DNA of 8,964 nucleotides, taken from NCBI GenBank assembly GCA_021737525.1, contig JAIPDU010000050.1, positions 1 through 8,964 of the forward strand, read 5' to 3'. Under the pieces are notes generated by a model, which worked only from the letters and a program-made list of their open reading frames with translations, was not told the origin of the DNA and searched no databases. Positions within the stretch are counted from its first letter, which is position 1; each line of letters starts with the position of its first letter. Source of the DNA: Desulfohalobiaceae bacterium (GTDB lineage Bacteria; Desulfobacterota; Desulfovibrionia; Desulfovibrionales; Desulfothermaceae). This document shows, one piece after another, positions 1 through 6,688 of this stretch. Made by a program: the position numbers and the translations under genes.

Positions 1-76
1 GGTCATGAGGCAGGCGGACACCACCATGTACGAGGCAAAACACGCCAAGAACAAGACCCTGATCTGCCGTACCTAG
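1..76 (+). CDS. GGDEF-domain (diguanylate cyclase-type) protein, C-terminal tail only
   Basis: The reading frame is open from the window edge to a TAG at 74-76 and encodes 24 residues. They contain MRQADTTMYEAKHAKNKT, the typical last helix of a GGDEF domain (usual form: L-x-x-A-D-x-A-L-Y-x-A-K-x-x-G-R-N). GGDEF domains make cyclic di-GMP from two GTP. The catalytic GGDEF loop and any sensor domain lie outside the window, so activity, allosteric site and input domain cannot be judged. It is the only plus-strand gene and converges on the ATP-sulfurylase-like gene. Family assignment rests on one short motif plus its C-terminal position; a degenerate, non-catalytic GGDEF protein or a GGDEF-EAL relative is possible. 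Confidence 0.7.
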   Translation, partial: VMRQADTTMYEAKHAKNKTLICRT

Positions 77-209
77 GCTCCGGAAGCTCTCGCAGCGTGA
101 CCCGAGCCGCTCATCCCCTGCCGATGCGGTCAAAACCGGAAAAAAACAGCCGACGGCACACCGGACCGGGACGGCCGGTGGCTCTAGATCAGTGCCTGAC
201 CAAAAACCC

Positions 210-333
210 TGATTGGACGTAAACTTGCCCAGATACGAGGAGCAAGAAATTTTGAAACCGCAGTGTATACTAATACATGAGGATTTCAAAATCTTGCAGC
301 GACGAAGTAGATGGGTGAGTTTTCGTCCAATCA
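210..333. repeat. Long imperfect inverted repeat (~124 nt), possible dispersed element or bidirectional hairpin
   Basis: TGATTGGACG at 210-219 is the exact reverse complement of CGTCCAATCA at 324-333. Similarity continues inward: the arm with GCAAGAAATTTTGAAA (242-257) matches the reverse complement of TTTCAAAATCTTGC (284-297) apart from a 2-nt insertion, and GTAT (265-268) pairs with ATAC (273-276) around a 4-nt loop. Mismatches concentrate at about 228-242 and 258-263 and their partners. The element is AT-richer than the flanking genes and lies between two convergent genes, ending one base before the stop codon of the fusion gene. Folded as RNA it would form a long interrupted hairpin on either strand and could end both transcripts. 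It contains no open frame. It resembles a MITE- or REP-like dispersed repeat, but copy number cannot be seen here and no target-site duplication is obvious. Confidence 0.8.
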
Positions 334-2031
334 CTATTTGATGTAACCCTTCTCCTCCAGGTAGAGCAGCACTTGCTGAGCGGCCTCCACCGGGGTCAGC
401 TCGCTGGTGTTCAAGGAGATCTCCGGGTTGGACGGCGGGATGTAGGGATCGTCGACTCCGGTGACTCCTTTCATGATCCCCTGCTTGGCCTTGGCGTAGA
501 TCCCCTTGCGGTCCCGGTTCTCGCAAACGGACAGCGGGGTGCTCAGATAGATCTCGATATAGCCGCCGTATTGCTCGATGAGGTCGCGGTTGTGCCGGCG
601 GGATTCCTCGTAGGGCGCAATTGGGGCGCAGATGGCTATGCCGCGGTTCTTGGTGATCTCGCTGGCCACAAACCCTATCCTGCGTACGTTGATCTCGCGG
701 TGTTCCCGGCTGTAGTTCAATTCGCTGGAAAGGTTCTTGCGTACGATATCCCCGTCCAGCAAGGTCACCGGCCTGTCCCGCATCTCCATGAACTTGACGT
801 AGAGGATGCGGGCGAGGGTGGATTTCCCGGCACCGGAGAGCCCGGTGAGGAAAATGGTCAGCCCCTGCTTGTGCCTGGGCGGATGGCTTTTCTTCAGCTC
901 CTGCACCACCTCGGGGAAGGAGAACCATTCCGGGATCTCCAGGTCGAATTCCAGCCTCCGGCGCAGCTCCGAAGAGGAGATCTTCTTGGCCTGCATGGTC
1001 TCGTCCACCTGTTGCTCGGGCAGGTACTGGGCCTGTTCCTCGACATAGACCATGGGGGTGAGCTCCACGCAGGTAATGCCCAGCTCCTCCTCGTGCTTGC
1101 GCAGCATGTCCTGGGCCTCGCCAGGGGGATAGAAGAGGTCGTTGTTGCTGTTGTGCATGAAGGGATCGGCGTGGTCCGGGGCGACCATGAAGTGGGTGCA
1201 GCCGTAGTTCTTGCGGATGATGGCCTGCAGCAGGGCCTCCTTGGGCCCCGCTTTCCGGCTGGCGAAGGGCAGAAGCGCCAGCTGGATCATGTTCCTGGGG
1301 AAGTGATTCACAAAGGCCTGGTAGCTGCGGACCATGGTGAAATGATCCAGGTCCCCCGGAGAGGGAATCCCCACCACGGGGTTGACAAAGATGCTGGCCC
1401 CCGCCTTTCGGGCCGCGTCCAGGATCATTTCCTTGTGGGCGCAATGGAGCGGCTTTTCCGTGTGGAAGCCGATCACGTTCCGCCAGCCCCTGCTGGTGAA
1501 GAGCCTGTGCGTTTCCGAGGGCGGTATCCGCAGCTCGGGGAAGTCGTAGTGCGGCGGGGGATGAATGCCCTCTATTCTGCCTCCCACGTAGTGGGAATGC
1601 ATTGCGTGGTAGAGATGGAAGACAGAGGGGTGCTTTGCCGCGTCCTCGGTGCCGAAGATCCGCTTGGCTTCGCGGCGCTTGTCCGGGCACCACACGTCCT
1701 CCACATGGAGAACCCCCAGAAGGAATCCCTCCTGATCCAAAAGCGAAAGCTGGGATCCCGGCTCCAGCTTTTGAGCCAGATCCTCCGGCACGTCGAGGCA
1801 CACTGGCAGGGGCCAGAGCCAGCCCTGGGGCAGTCGCCCGGTCTCCAGCACGGACTCGTATTCTTCCTGGTTCAGGAATCCGCTCAAGGGATAGAAGGCC
1901 CGGTTGCACAAGAGCTCCAGATCGCAGAGCTGGCGCTCGTTGAGATTGAGGCTCAGGTAGTGCACCGCCTGGGACTTGATGTGCTCCACCCGCCGGAAAT
2001 GGACCATTAGGCTTTCCGAATGCCAGTTCAT
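334..2031 (-). CDS. cysC: ATP-sulfurylase-like / APS kinase fusion protein (sulfurylase active site divergent)
   Basis: 565 residues in two parts. Residues ~1-385 have the ATP sulfurylase fold: N-terminal PUA-like domain with ERQLCDLELL (32-41) and PLSGF (48-52), then the nucleotidyltransferase domain with HxxH (H196, H199), RKNYGCTHF (273-281), SSELRRRL (353-360) and IPEWFSFPEVV (366-376). Residues ~388-565 are an APS kinase that looks complete: Walker A GLSGAGKS (397-404), DGD (426-428), and the RDRKGIYAKA and TGVDDPY lid and substrate segments (506-530). APS kinase phosphorylates adenylyl sulfate to PAPS. In ATP sulfurylases the sulfate site uses QxRN before the HxxH and the GRDHAG loop. 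Here these read HTEK (190-193) and APDHAD (284-289), so both motif arginines are gone. Kinase activity is likely; sulfate adenylylation by the N-terminal half is doubtful. The ATG overlaps the DUF1992 stop (ATGA) and follows AAGGGGGAGAA, indicating translational coupling. The symbol refers to the kinase domain only. Confidence 0.9.
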   Translation of the reverse strand: MNWHSESLMVHFRRVEHIKSQAVHYLSLNLNERQLCDLELLCNRAFYPLSGFLNQEEYESVLETGRLPQGWLWPLPVCLDVPEDLAQKLEPGSQLSLLDQEGFLLGVLHVEDVWCPDKRREAKRIFGTEDAAKHPSVFHLYHAMHSHYVGGRIEGIHPPPHYDFPELRIPPSETHRLFTSRGWRNVIGFHTEKPLHCAHKEMILDAARKAGASIFVNPVVGIPSPGDLDHFTMVRSYQAFVNHFPRNMIQLALLPFASRKAGPKEALLQAIIRKNYGCTHFMVAPDHADPFMHNSNNDLFYPPGEAQDMLRKHEEELGITCVELTPMVYVEEQAQYLPEQQVDETMQAKKISSSELRRRLEFDLEIPEWFSFPEVVQELKKSHPPRHKQGLTIFLTGLSGAGKSTLARILYVKFMEMRDRPVTLLDGDIVRKNLSSELNYSREHREINVRRIGFVASEITKNRGIAICAPIAPYEESRRHNRDLIEQYGGYIEIYLSTPLSVCENRDRKGIYAKAKQGIMKGVTGVDDPYIPPSNPEISLNTSELTPVEAAQQVLLYLEEKGYIK

Positions 2032-2438
2032 TTCTCCCCCTTGTCCGGCTCGCGCCGCGCGACCCGGATGCGCTCCAGGATCTTGTGGTAGTAGACCTGC
2101 TCTTCTTCCAGGTTGATCGGCATCCTGCGCTGTTCGTTGAGTTTGGTGATGTGGAGGTTGAGTTTCTGGACCTGCTTGTACAGGGTCTGTTCATCCTGGC
2201 AGTCCTGGAGCATCTCCTTGATGTCGGTAATTTCCTTGCGTTGCTGCACCTCCGGGGAGACGTAGTCCGCGTTCTTCAGGATGCGGTAGGCCAGGCGCAG
2301 CTCCGCGGGAATGTGGGAATCGTCGTCAAGGCAGAGCGGCTCGCCCTCTCCGGGAAGATTGTCCAGCTCACCACTTCGCTGGGCGTCGCGGATCTTGTTT
2401 TCCGCGATTTGTTGCAGGGCGATGAGTTCCTTGCTCAT
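2028..2438 (-). CDS. DUF1992 protein (DnaJ-homologue subfamily C member 28-type conserved domain)
   Basis: 136 residues from an ATG at 2436-2438 preceded by AAGGAGGGGAAT, a strong ribosome binding site. The same frame is open about 220 bp further upstream, but that part antisense-overlaps nothing useful: it runs through the end of the aminotransferase gene, is composition-biased, and has no family similarity, so the long start is rejected. The hallmark of the family is at the N-terminus: IAENKIRDAQ followed by GELDNLPGEGEPL (23-35), matching the usual A-E-x-x-I-x-x-A-x-x-x-G-E-F-D-N-L-P-G-x-G-K-P-L. The rest is highly charged and probably helical, with no signal peptide or membrane segment and no J-domain (no HPD motif). 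Family function is not established in bacteria. Its stop overlaps the start of the ATP-sulfurylase-like gene by 4 bp, so the two are surely cotranscribed. Confidence 0.88.
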   Translation of the reverse strand: MSKELIALQQIAENKIRDAQRSGELDNLPGEGEPLCLDDDSHIPAELRLAYRILKNADYVSPEVQQRKEITDIKEMLQDCQDEQTLYKQVQKLNLHITKLNEQRRMPINLEEEQVYYHKILERIRVARREPDKGEK

Positions 2439-2469
2439 ATTCCCCTCCTTGGGCCTCGCGGCCGGAGGA

Positions 2470-2487
2470 TTGCGGGTTGGCCCGCAA
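2470..2487. repeat. Small perfect hairpin between aminotransferase and DUF1992 genes
   Basis: TTGCGGG at 2470-2476 and CCCGCAA at 2481-2487 form a 7-bp perfect stem around a 4-nt loop, in the 76-bp gap just upstream of the DUF1992 ribosome binding site. Read on the minus strand the stem is not followed by a run of T, so it is not a convincing intrinsic terminator. It could be a processing or stabilising structure in an operon mRNA. Confidence 0.4.
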
Positions 2488-2514
2488 AAGGGGCGCCTCG
2501 GGCTAGGGGGCACT

Positions 2515-3651
2515 CTATTGCATATAGGCCTGGAGTCGGTCCATGCCCTCCACGATTCGGTCCAAAGAGGTGGCGTAGGAGAAGCGGATGTAGCCCTCGC
2601 CGTTGGCGCCGAAATCGATGCCCGGAGTGACCGCGACCCCGGCCTTTTCCAGGATGTCAAAGGCGAGCCCGTAGGAGTCGCTGCTGATGTGCCCGGCGTT
2701 GGCCAGGACGTAAAATGCCCCGGTGGGCTCTGCCCCCACGCCGAGACCCATCTCCCTTAGCCTTTGCAGCATGTATCTGCGCCTCTCGTCGTAGGTCCGC
2801 CGCATACGCTCCACATCCGGCCCGGCCTCGCGGAGGGCGGCGATTCCGGCCCGCTGCACGATGGATCCGGCACAGATGAACAGGTTCTGGGCCATTTTCT
2901 GAATGGGCCGGACATAGTGATGGGGAGCTATGAGATAGCCCAGTCTCCAACCGGTCATGGCGAAACGCTTGGAAAATCCGTTGAGCACGAAGGCGTTGTC
3001 CGTGTATTCCAGGACGCTTTTTTCCTCTCCCTCGTAGGTCAGGCCGTGGTAGATTTCGTCGGAGACGATGCAGTGTCCCGCCTGGGCAAGTTCCAGCATG
3101 TTTTCCGGGGCCATGAGGGTACCCGTGGGATTGCCCGGGGAGTTGATCATCACGGCTCTGGGGGACTCGCTGCAGTTCTTCCGGATCGCCTCCGGAGAGA
3201 TGTGGAACCCGTCTTCCTCACTCACCGGCACCGCCCGGGGGATCCCGTCGGCAAAGGCGATGAAGTTGGCGTAGCAGGCATACCCCGGATCCGGGATGGC
3301 CACGCTGTCCCCGGCCTCCAGAATGGCGGCGAAGCAGAGCAGGAGGGCCGGGGACGTGCCCGAGGTGACCACGATTTGTTCCGGATCGATGGAGACTCCG
3401 TAGCCGCGGCTGTATTCTTCGCAGATGGCCTCGCGGAGCTCGGGCAGGCCCTGGCTGTGGGTGTATCCCGTCTCTCCGGCATCCAAGGCCCTGCAGGCGG
3501 CGTCCTTGATGCATTGCGGGGTGTCGAAGTCCGGCTCACCGATCTCCAGGTGAACGATGTCCCGGCCCTGGGCCTCCAGCCGTTTGGCGGCCTCCAATAC
3601 GTCCATGACCAGGAAGGGCTTGATCGCTTGGCTCTTGCTGCTTGCGGGCAT
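2515..3651 (-). CDS. Class I/II pyridoxal-phosphate aminotransferase
   Basis: 378 residues, about the usual length for fold-type I aminotransferases of the aspartate/aromatic group; soluble, no signal peptide. Visible landmarks in order: LEIGEPDFDTP (35-45), GYTHSQGLPELREAI (62-76), TSGTSPALL phosphate-binding turn (96-104), NSPGNPTG (170-177) with the PLP-contacting Asn174, DEIYHGLTY (198-206) with Asp198 and Tyr201, the Schiff-base lysine Lys228 in SKRFAMTGWRLGY (227-239), and Arg356 in YIRFSYA as the expected substrate-carboxylate arginine. It transfers an amino group between an amino acid and a 2-oxo acid; the amino acid specificity cannot be read from motifs alone. The ATG at 3649-3651 has AGGAAAG about 9 nt upstream. 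It lies 121 bp after cysS and 76 bp before the DUF1992 gene, all in one direction. Catalytic residues are intact. Confidence 0.93.
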   Translation of the reverse strand: MPASSKSQAIKPFLVMDVLEAAKRLEAQGRDIVHLEIGEPDFDTPQCIKDAACRALDAGETGYTHSQGLPELREAICEEYSRGYGVSIDPEQIVVTSGTSPALLLCFAAILEAGDSVAIPDPGYACYANFIAFADGIPRAVPVSEEDGFHISPEAIRKNCSESPRAVMINSPGNPTGTLMAPENMLELAQAGHCIVSDEIYHGLTYEGEEKSVLEYTDNAFVLNGFSKRFAMTGWRLGYLIAPHHYVRPIQKMAQNLFICAGSIVQRAGIAALREAGPDVERMRRTYDERRRYMLQRLREMGLGVGAEPTGAFYVLANAGHISSDSYGLAFDILEKAGVAVTPGIDFGANGEGYIRFSYATSLDRIVEGMDRLQAYMQ

Positions 3652-3685
3652 GGTTCCAGCTTTCCTAGGGCTTCCGGTTTGTCGC

Positions 3686-3703
3686 AGGGGGCGATGTCCC
3701 CCT
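3686..3703. repeat. Short G/C hairpin between cysS and aminotransferase genes
   Basis: AGGGGG (3686-3691) and CCCCCT (3698-3703) form a 6-bp stem with a 6-nt loop within the 121-bp gap. No T-run follows on the minus strand, so a Rho-independent terminator is not supported. I see no good sigma70 promoter in the gap either, so read-through from cysS is the simplest reading. Confidence 0.3.
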
Positions 3704-3772
3704 CAGTTCCACGCTCCGGCAGTTTTTTGGCCTCCAGGGGCAGGACGGCCGCCGGATTCGACTGCCTTGGGG

Positions 3773-5230
3773 CTACTCAATGTCCCAGTCCGTGCCCTGG
3801 GGGCCGTCCTGGAGGGTAACCCCCATCTCCGCGAGCTGATCCCGCAAGGTGTCAGCGCGGGAGAAATCCTTGTTTTGCCTGGCTTCCCGGCGCTCGTCCA
3901 TCAGGCGCTGGACTTCCTCCAGGTCGATTCCGAGACGCTCGGCCTTGAAACGCCGCAGCTGGTCCAGGAAGGTCCCGGGATCGTTGTGGAACGCGCCGAG
4001 AACCTCCCCTGTGGAGCGGATATGGGTCAGGATGCTTTCCAGGAGCTCCCGCCCCTGTCTGGATTTGCGCCAGCCCTTGTTCTCCAGGATCCTGTTCCCC
4101 AGGCGGATCAGGCTGAAGATGCTTCCGGTGCAGCCCGCTGTGTTCAGATCGTCGTCCAGGTGGTCCCGGGATTCCTGCATGAGCTGATCCGCCTCCTTCG
4201 TGATCTCCTCCGGGAGAGGGGCGTCCTTCCCGCCGCTTTGTTCCAGGGCGGCGCTCATGTTGCCGCGGGCCTGATAGATGCGCTTGAGGGCCTTCTCCGC
4301 GTCCCGCATGGCCGGCCAGGTGAAGTCCAGGGGGCTGCGGTAGTGCTTGCCCAGCAGGAAGAAGCGCAGCACCTCCGGGGGATGCTCCTGGAAAACGTCC
4401 TGTACAGTGACGAAATTGCCCAGGGATTTGGACATCTTTTCGCTTTCCACCTGGACGTATCCGTTGTGCATCCAGAAGCGGGCGAAGGGGCCGCCGCTCG
4501 CGGCCATGCTCTGGGCCCGCTCGTTTTCGTGGTGGGGGAAGATGAGATCCTGACCCCCGCCGTGGATGTCCAGGGGCAGGCCCAACAGCTTCTGGCTCAT
4601 TGCGGAGCATTCGATGTGCCAGCCCGGCCTGCCCTCGCCCCAGGGGCTTTCCCAGGAGGGCTCCCCGCTCTTGGCCCGCTTCCAGAGGGCGAAGTCCAGG
4701 GGGTCCTCCTTTTCCTCTCCCGGATCGATGCGGATGCCGGCCTTGAGCTCCTCCACGTCCCTGCCGGAGAGGGTCCCGTAGTCCGGAAAGGAGCGGACCC
4801 GGAAATAGACGTTGCCCTCTGGGGTGGCATAGGCGTGGCCCGTATCCAGGAGCCTGCGAATGAGGTCCTGCATGTCCTGGATATGCTCCGTGGCCCGGGG
4901 CTCGTAATCCGCCCGCAGTACGTCCAGCCGGTCCATGTCCTCGCTGAAGGCGCGGATGTACTGCTCCGCCACCTCCTCGGAGCTGCGGTTCTCCTCCGCG
5001 GCCCGGTTGATGATCTTGTCGTCCACGTCGGTAAAGTTCCGGACGAAGACCACGCTGTACCCCTCGGCCCGCAGATGGCGAACCAGGACGTCGAAGACCA
5101 CCGCGGCCCTGGCGTGGCCGATATGGCACACATCATAGGCGGTGACGCCGCAGACGTAGAGGGCCACCCTGCCCTCTTCGCGGGGTTGAAAGGTCTCTTT
5201 GCGCCGGGTCTCGCTGTTGTGGATCCGCAT
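3773..5230 (-). CDS. cysS: Cysteinyl-tRNA synthetase
   Basis: 485 residues, the normal length for bacterial CysRS, a monomeric class I synthetase that charges tRNA-Cys with cysteine in the cytoplasm. Class I signatures are intact: HIGH (36-39) and KMSKS (265-269). The zinc site that selects cysteine is complete by family alignment: Cys27 (YVCGVT), Cys208 (WHIECS), His233 and Glu237 (FPHHENE). NFTDVDDKII (65-74) and DIHGGGQDL (221-229) are also typical, and the C-terminal end carries the usual tRNA-binding helical region with RREARQNKDFSRAD. The ATG at 5228-5230 follows GGGGAAGAGCCC, a moderate ribosome binding site. ispDF lies 182 bp upstream; the ispDF-cysS order is common in Desulfovibrio-type genomes to my recollection. 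Confidence 0.98.
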   Translation of the reverse strand: MRIHNSETRRKETFQPREEGRVALYVCGVTAYDVCHIGHARAAVVFDVLVRHLRAEGYSVVFVRNFTDVDDKIINRAAEENRSSEEVAEQYIRAFSEDMDRLDVLRADYEPRATEHIQDMQDLIRRLLDTGHAYATPEGNVYFRVRSFPDYGTLSGRDVEELKAGIRIDPGEEKEDPLDFALWKRAKSGEPSWESPWGEGRPGWHIECSAMSQKLLGLPLDIHGGGQDLIFPHHENERAQSMAASGGPFARFWMHNGYVQVESEKMSKSLGNFVTVQDVFQEHPPEVLRFFLLGKHYRSPLDFTWPAMRDAEKALKRIYQARGNMSAALEQSGGKDAPLPEEITKEADQLMQESRDHLDDDLNTAGCTGSIFSLIRLGNRILENKGWRKSRQGRELLESILTHIRSTGEVLGAFHNDPGTFLDQLRRFKAERLGIDLEEVQRLMDERREARQNKDFSRADTLRDQLAEMGVTLQDGPQGTDWDIE

Positions 5231-5277
5231 GGGCTCTTCCCCGTTGCTGCTGGTTTGCGTCGGACGGCGGAGCTAAT

Positions 5278-5348
5278 GGCCAGTCGCTGGGAGGTTCCTG
5301 GACCGCAGGCCACTGGAGGGTTCCCTGCCACTGCTATCATGACTGGCC
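5278..5348. repeat. Repeat-rich leader region upstream of cysS
   Basis: The 182-bp gap between ispDF and cysS holds repeated short motifs. TGGCCAGTC at 5277-5285 has an 8-bp inverted partner GACTGGCC at 5341-5348. Between and including them are two imperfect direct copies of a motif of the form GGCCA-CTGG-AGG-TTCC-TG, at 5278-5300 and 5308-5327, differing by small insertions. The outer arms could close a structured leader of about 70 nt on the cysS mRNA. No promoter or terminator is clear. Whether this is functional structure or chance in GC-rich sequence is open. Confidence 0.4.
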
Positions 5349-5412
5349 GGCGCGCAGGGATCATTCCTTCCGAAGCAGGGAGCTGCGGAGTCCAGCGGTG
5401 GCCGGGGTCGGA

Positions 5413-6591
5413 TCAAGCGGCGGCCAATCCCGTGATCTGAGCTACAGCCTTAATACCTTTGCCCTGACCTGTAAACCCGAGGCCCTCCTCGGTGGTGGCC
5501 TTGACATTCACCTGTTCCGGGGCGAGCCCGGTGAGATTGCACAGGTTCTTCCTGATTTGCTCCTTCCAGGGCTGCATTTTCGGGGTCTGACAAATAATGG
5601 TCAAATCGAGGTGGCAAAGGCGCAGCTGATCCTTCCGGGCCAGGGCCAGTGTCTCGGACAGGAGAGCGGAGCTGTTGATGTCCCGATAGGCAGGGTCCGA
5701 GTCTGGAAAGTGATCCCCGATGTCTCCGCGGCCCAAGCAGCCGAAAATCGCGTCCATGATCGCGTGCAGGGCGACATCACCGTCGGAGTGGGCCTCCACG
5801 GCAGGGGCGTCCGGGATGGCGACTCCACCGAGCTTCAGGCCCCTGCCCCGGGCATAGCGGTGCACGTCGTAACCCCACCCCGTACAGATCCTTGCCCGGC
5901 GTGATTGCTGCTCCTCCATTGCGGCCATGTCCTCGGGTGTGGTTATCTTTTTGTTCTTCTCCTCGCCCTGGACCAGGATGACCTCTTCTCCGAGGCATTC
6001 CAGGAGGGAGGCGTCGTCAGTGCTTGCAAGGTCCCGGGACAGGGCCTGCTCGTGAGCGGACACGAGCGTCTCGCGCCGGAATCCCTGAGGGGTCTGGACG
6101 GCGTAGAGCTCTTCCCGGGGCGGGGTGCTGTCCACGACGTCGCCGCGGACGCGCTTGATGGTGTCCGTTACTGCAACTCCGGGAATCACTCCGGGGGCTC
6201 CAGTGGCAAGGCGGTCCATGACGCGGAGGACGAGATCGGGGCTCAGGAAGGGACGGGCAGCGTCGTGGATCAATACGTGGCTGCACTCGGCGGGGAGGGC
6301 GCGCAGACCGGCAAGGACCGAATCCTGCCGCCGCTGTCCCCCCTGGGCAAAGGCGTAGGCCAGGCCCGGGTTCTCCCTGCGGGCTATTCCATCGGCCCAA
6401 TTCGCGTATTCCTCTCCTTCACCAGAGGGCAGGACAAGGACAATGCCCTCCACTGCGGGGATGGCGGCGAAAATGCGGACGGAATGCCAGAAGAGGGGAA
6501 GACCGTGCCAGAGGAGGAATTGCTTTTTTCCCTTTTCCGAGCCGAGGCGGCTGGAGCGTCCGGCGGCCAAAAGGATGGTCCAGGTCTGCAT
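5413..6591 (-). CDS. ispDF: Bifunctional IspD/IspF (MEP cytidylyltransferase / MECDP synthase)
   Basis: 392 residues, the expected length of the natural fusion. Residues ~1-228 are IspD, which couples CTP and methylerythritol phosphate: LLAAGRSSRLGS (7-18), GGQRRQDSVLAGL (84-96), HDAARPF (109-115), VTDTIK (141-146), QTPQGF (166-171) and the TDDASL segment (191-196). Residues ~235-392 are IspF, which cyclises the CDP-ME phosphate: GWGYDVHR (238-245) with metal ligands Asp242 and His244, AHSDGDVALHAIMDA (267-281) with His276 as the third zinc ligand, GDIGDHFPDSDP (289-300), and TTEEGLGFTG (366-375). Two non-consecutive steps of the MEP isoprenoid pathway are thus in one polypeptide. IspE, which acts between them, is not in the window. 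The ATG at 6589-6591 is fixed by the conserved N-terminus but has no recognisable Shine-Dalgarno (GTGACCCCCT precedes it). Confidence 0.98.
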   Translation of the reverse strand: MQTWTILLAAGRSSRLGSEKGKKQFLLWHGLPLFWHSVRIFAAIPAVEGIVLVLPSGEGEEYANWADGIARRENPGLAYAFAQGGQRRQDSVLAGLRALPAECSHVLIHDAARPFLSPDLVLRVMDRLATGAPGVIPGVAVTDTIKRVRGDVVDSTPPREELYAVQTPQGFRRETLVSAHEQALSRDLASTDDASLLECLGEEVILVQGEEKNKKITTPEDMAAMEEQQSRRARICTGWGYDVHRYARGRGLKLGGVAIPDAPAVEAHSDGDVALHAIMDAIFGCLGRGDIGDHFPDSDPAYRDINSSALLSETLALARKDQLRLCHLDLTIICQTPKMQPWKEQIRKNLCNLTGLAPEQVNVKATTEEGLGFTGQGKGIKAVAQITGLAAA

Positions 6592-6620
6592 AGGGGGTCA
6601 CGGGTTTGAATGATCCGGCA

Positions 6621-6649
6621 GCCCCGGGCCCGGCTACCGGGTCCGGGGC
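6621..6649. repeat. Strong GC hairpin upstream of ispDF
   Basis: Bases 6621-6633 pair with 6637-6649 over 13 bp, with one G-T wobble at 6628/6642 and a 3-nt loop CTA. It fills part of the 97-bp gap between the zinc-ribbon gene and ispDF. On the minus strand the stem is followed by GGATCATTCAAACC rather than a T-run, so it is not a standard intrinsic terminator. It may protect the 3' end of the upstream message, slow RNA polymerase, or influence the ispDF start, which lies about 30 nt further on and lacks a clear ribosome binding site. Confidence 0.6.
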
Positions 6650-6688
6650 GTCATCTGTCTCGCTCCCGGATTGGAGCCGGAGGGGGCT

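Noticed and set aside
130..180. Possible intrinsic terminator near 144-180 (6-bp stem 159-164/175-180 plus an A-run at 140-146 that reads as T-run on the minus strand)
   Set aside because: The T-run is separated from the stem by about 12 nt on the minus strand and is absent after it on the plus strand. The long inverted repeat is the better candidate for ending both transcripts.
373..2010. 545-residue plus-strand open frame antisense to the sulfurylase/kinase gene
   Set aside because: It lies inside a well-supported gene, has low-complexity Gly/Val/Leu/His-rich composition, and has no recognisable motif. It is a GC-driven shadow frame.
2439..2660. N-terminal extension of the DUF1992 gene up to an ATG at 2660
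   Set aside because: It overlaps the aminotransferase 3' end in another frame, is Ser/Pro/Arg-rich, and lacks family similarity; the ATG at 2438 has a strong ribosome binding site.
3557..5440. 627-residue plus-strand open frame antisense to cysS
   Set aside because: It covers the whole of cysS on the opposite strand and shows no domain; the cysS frame has all catalytic motifs.
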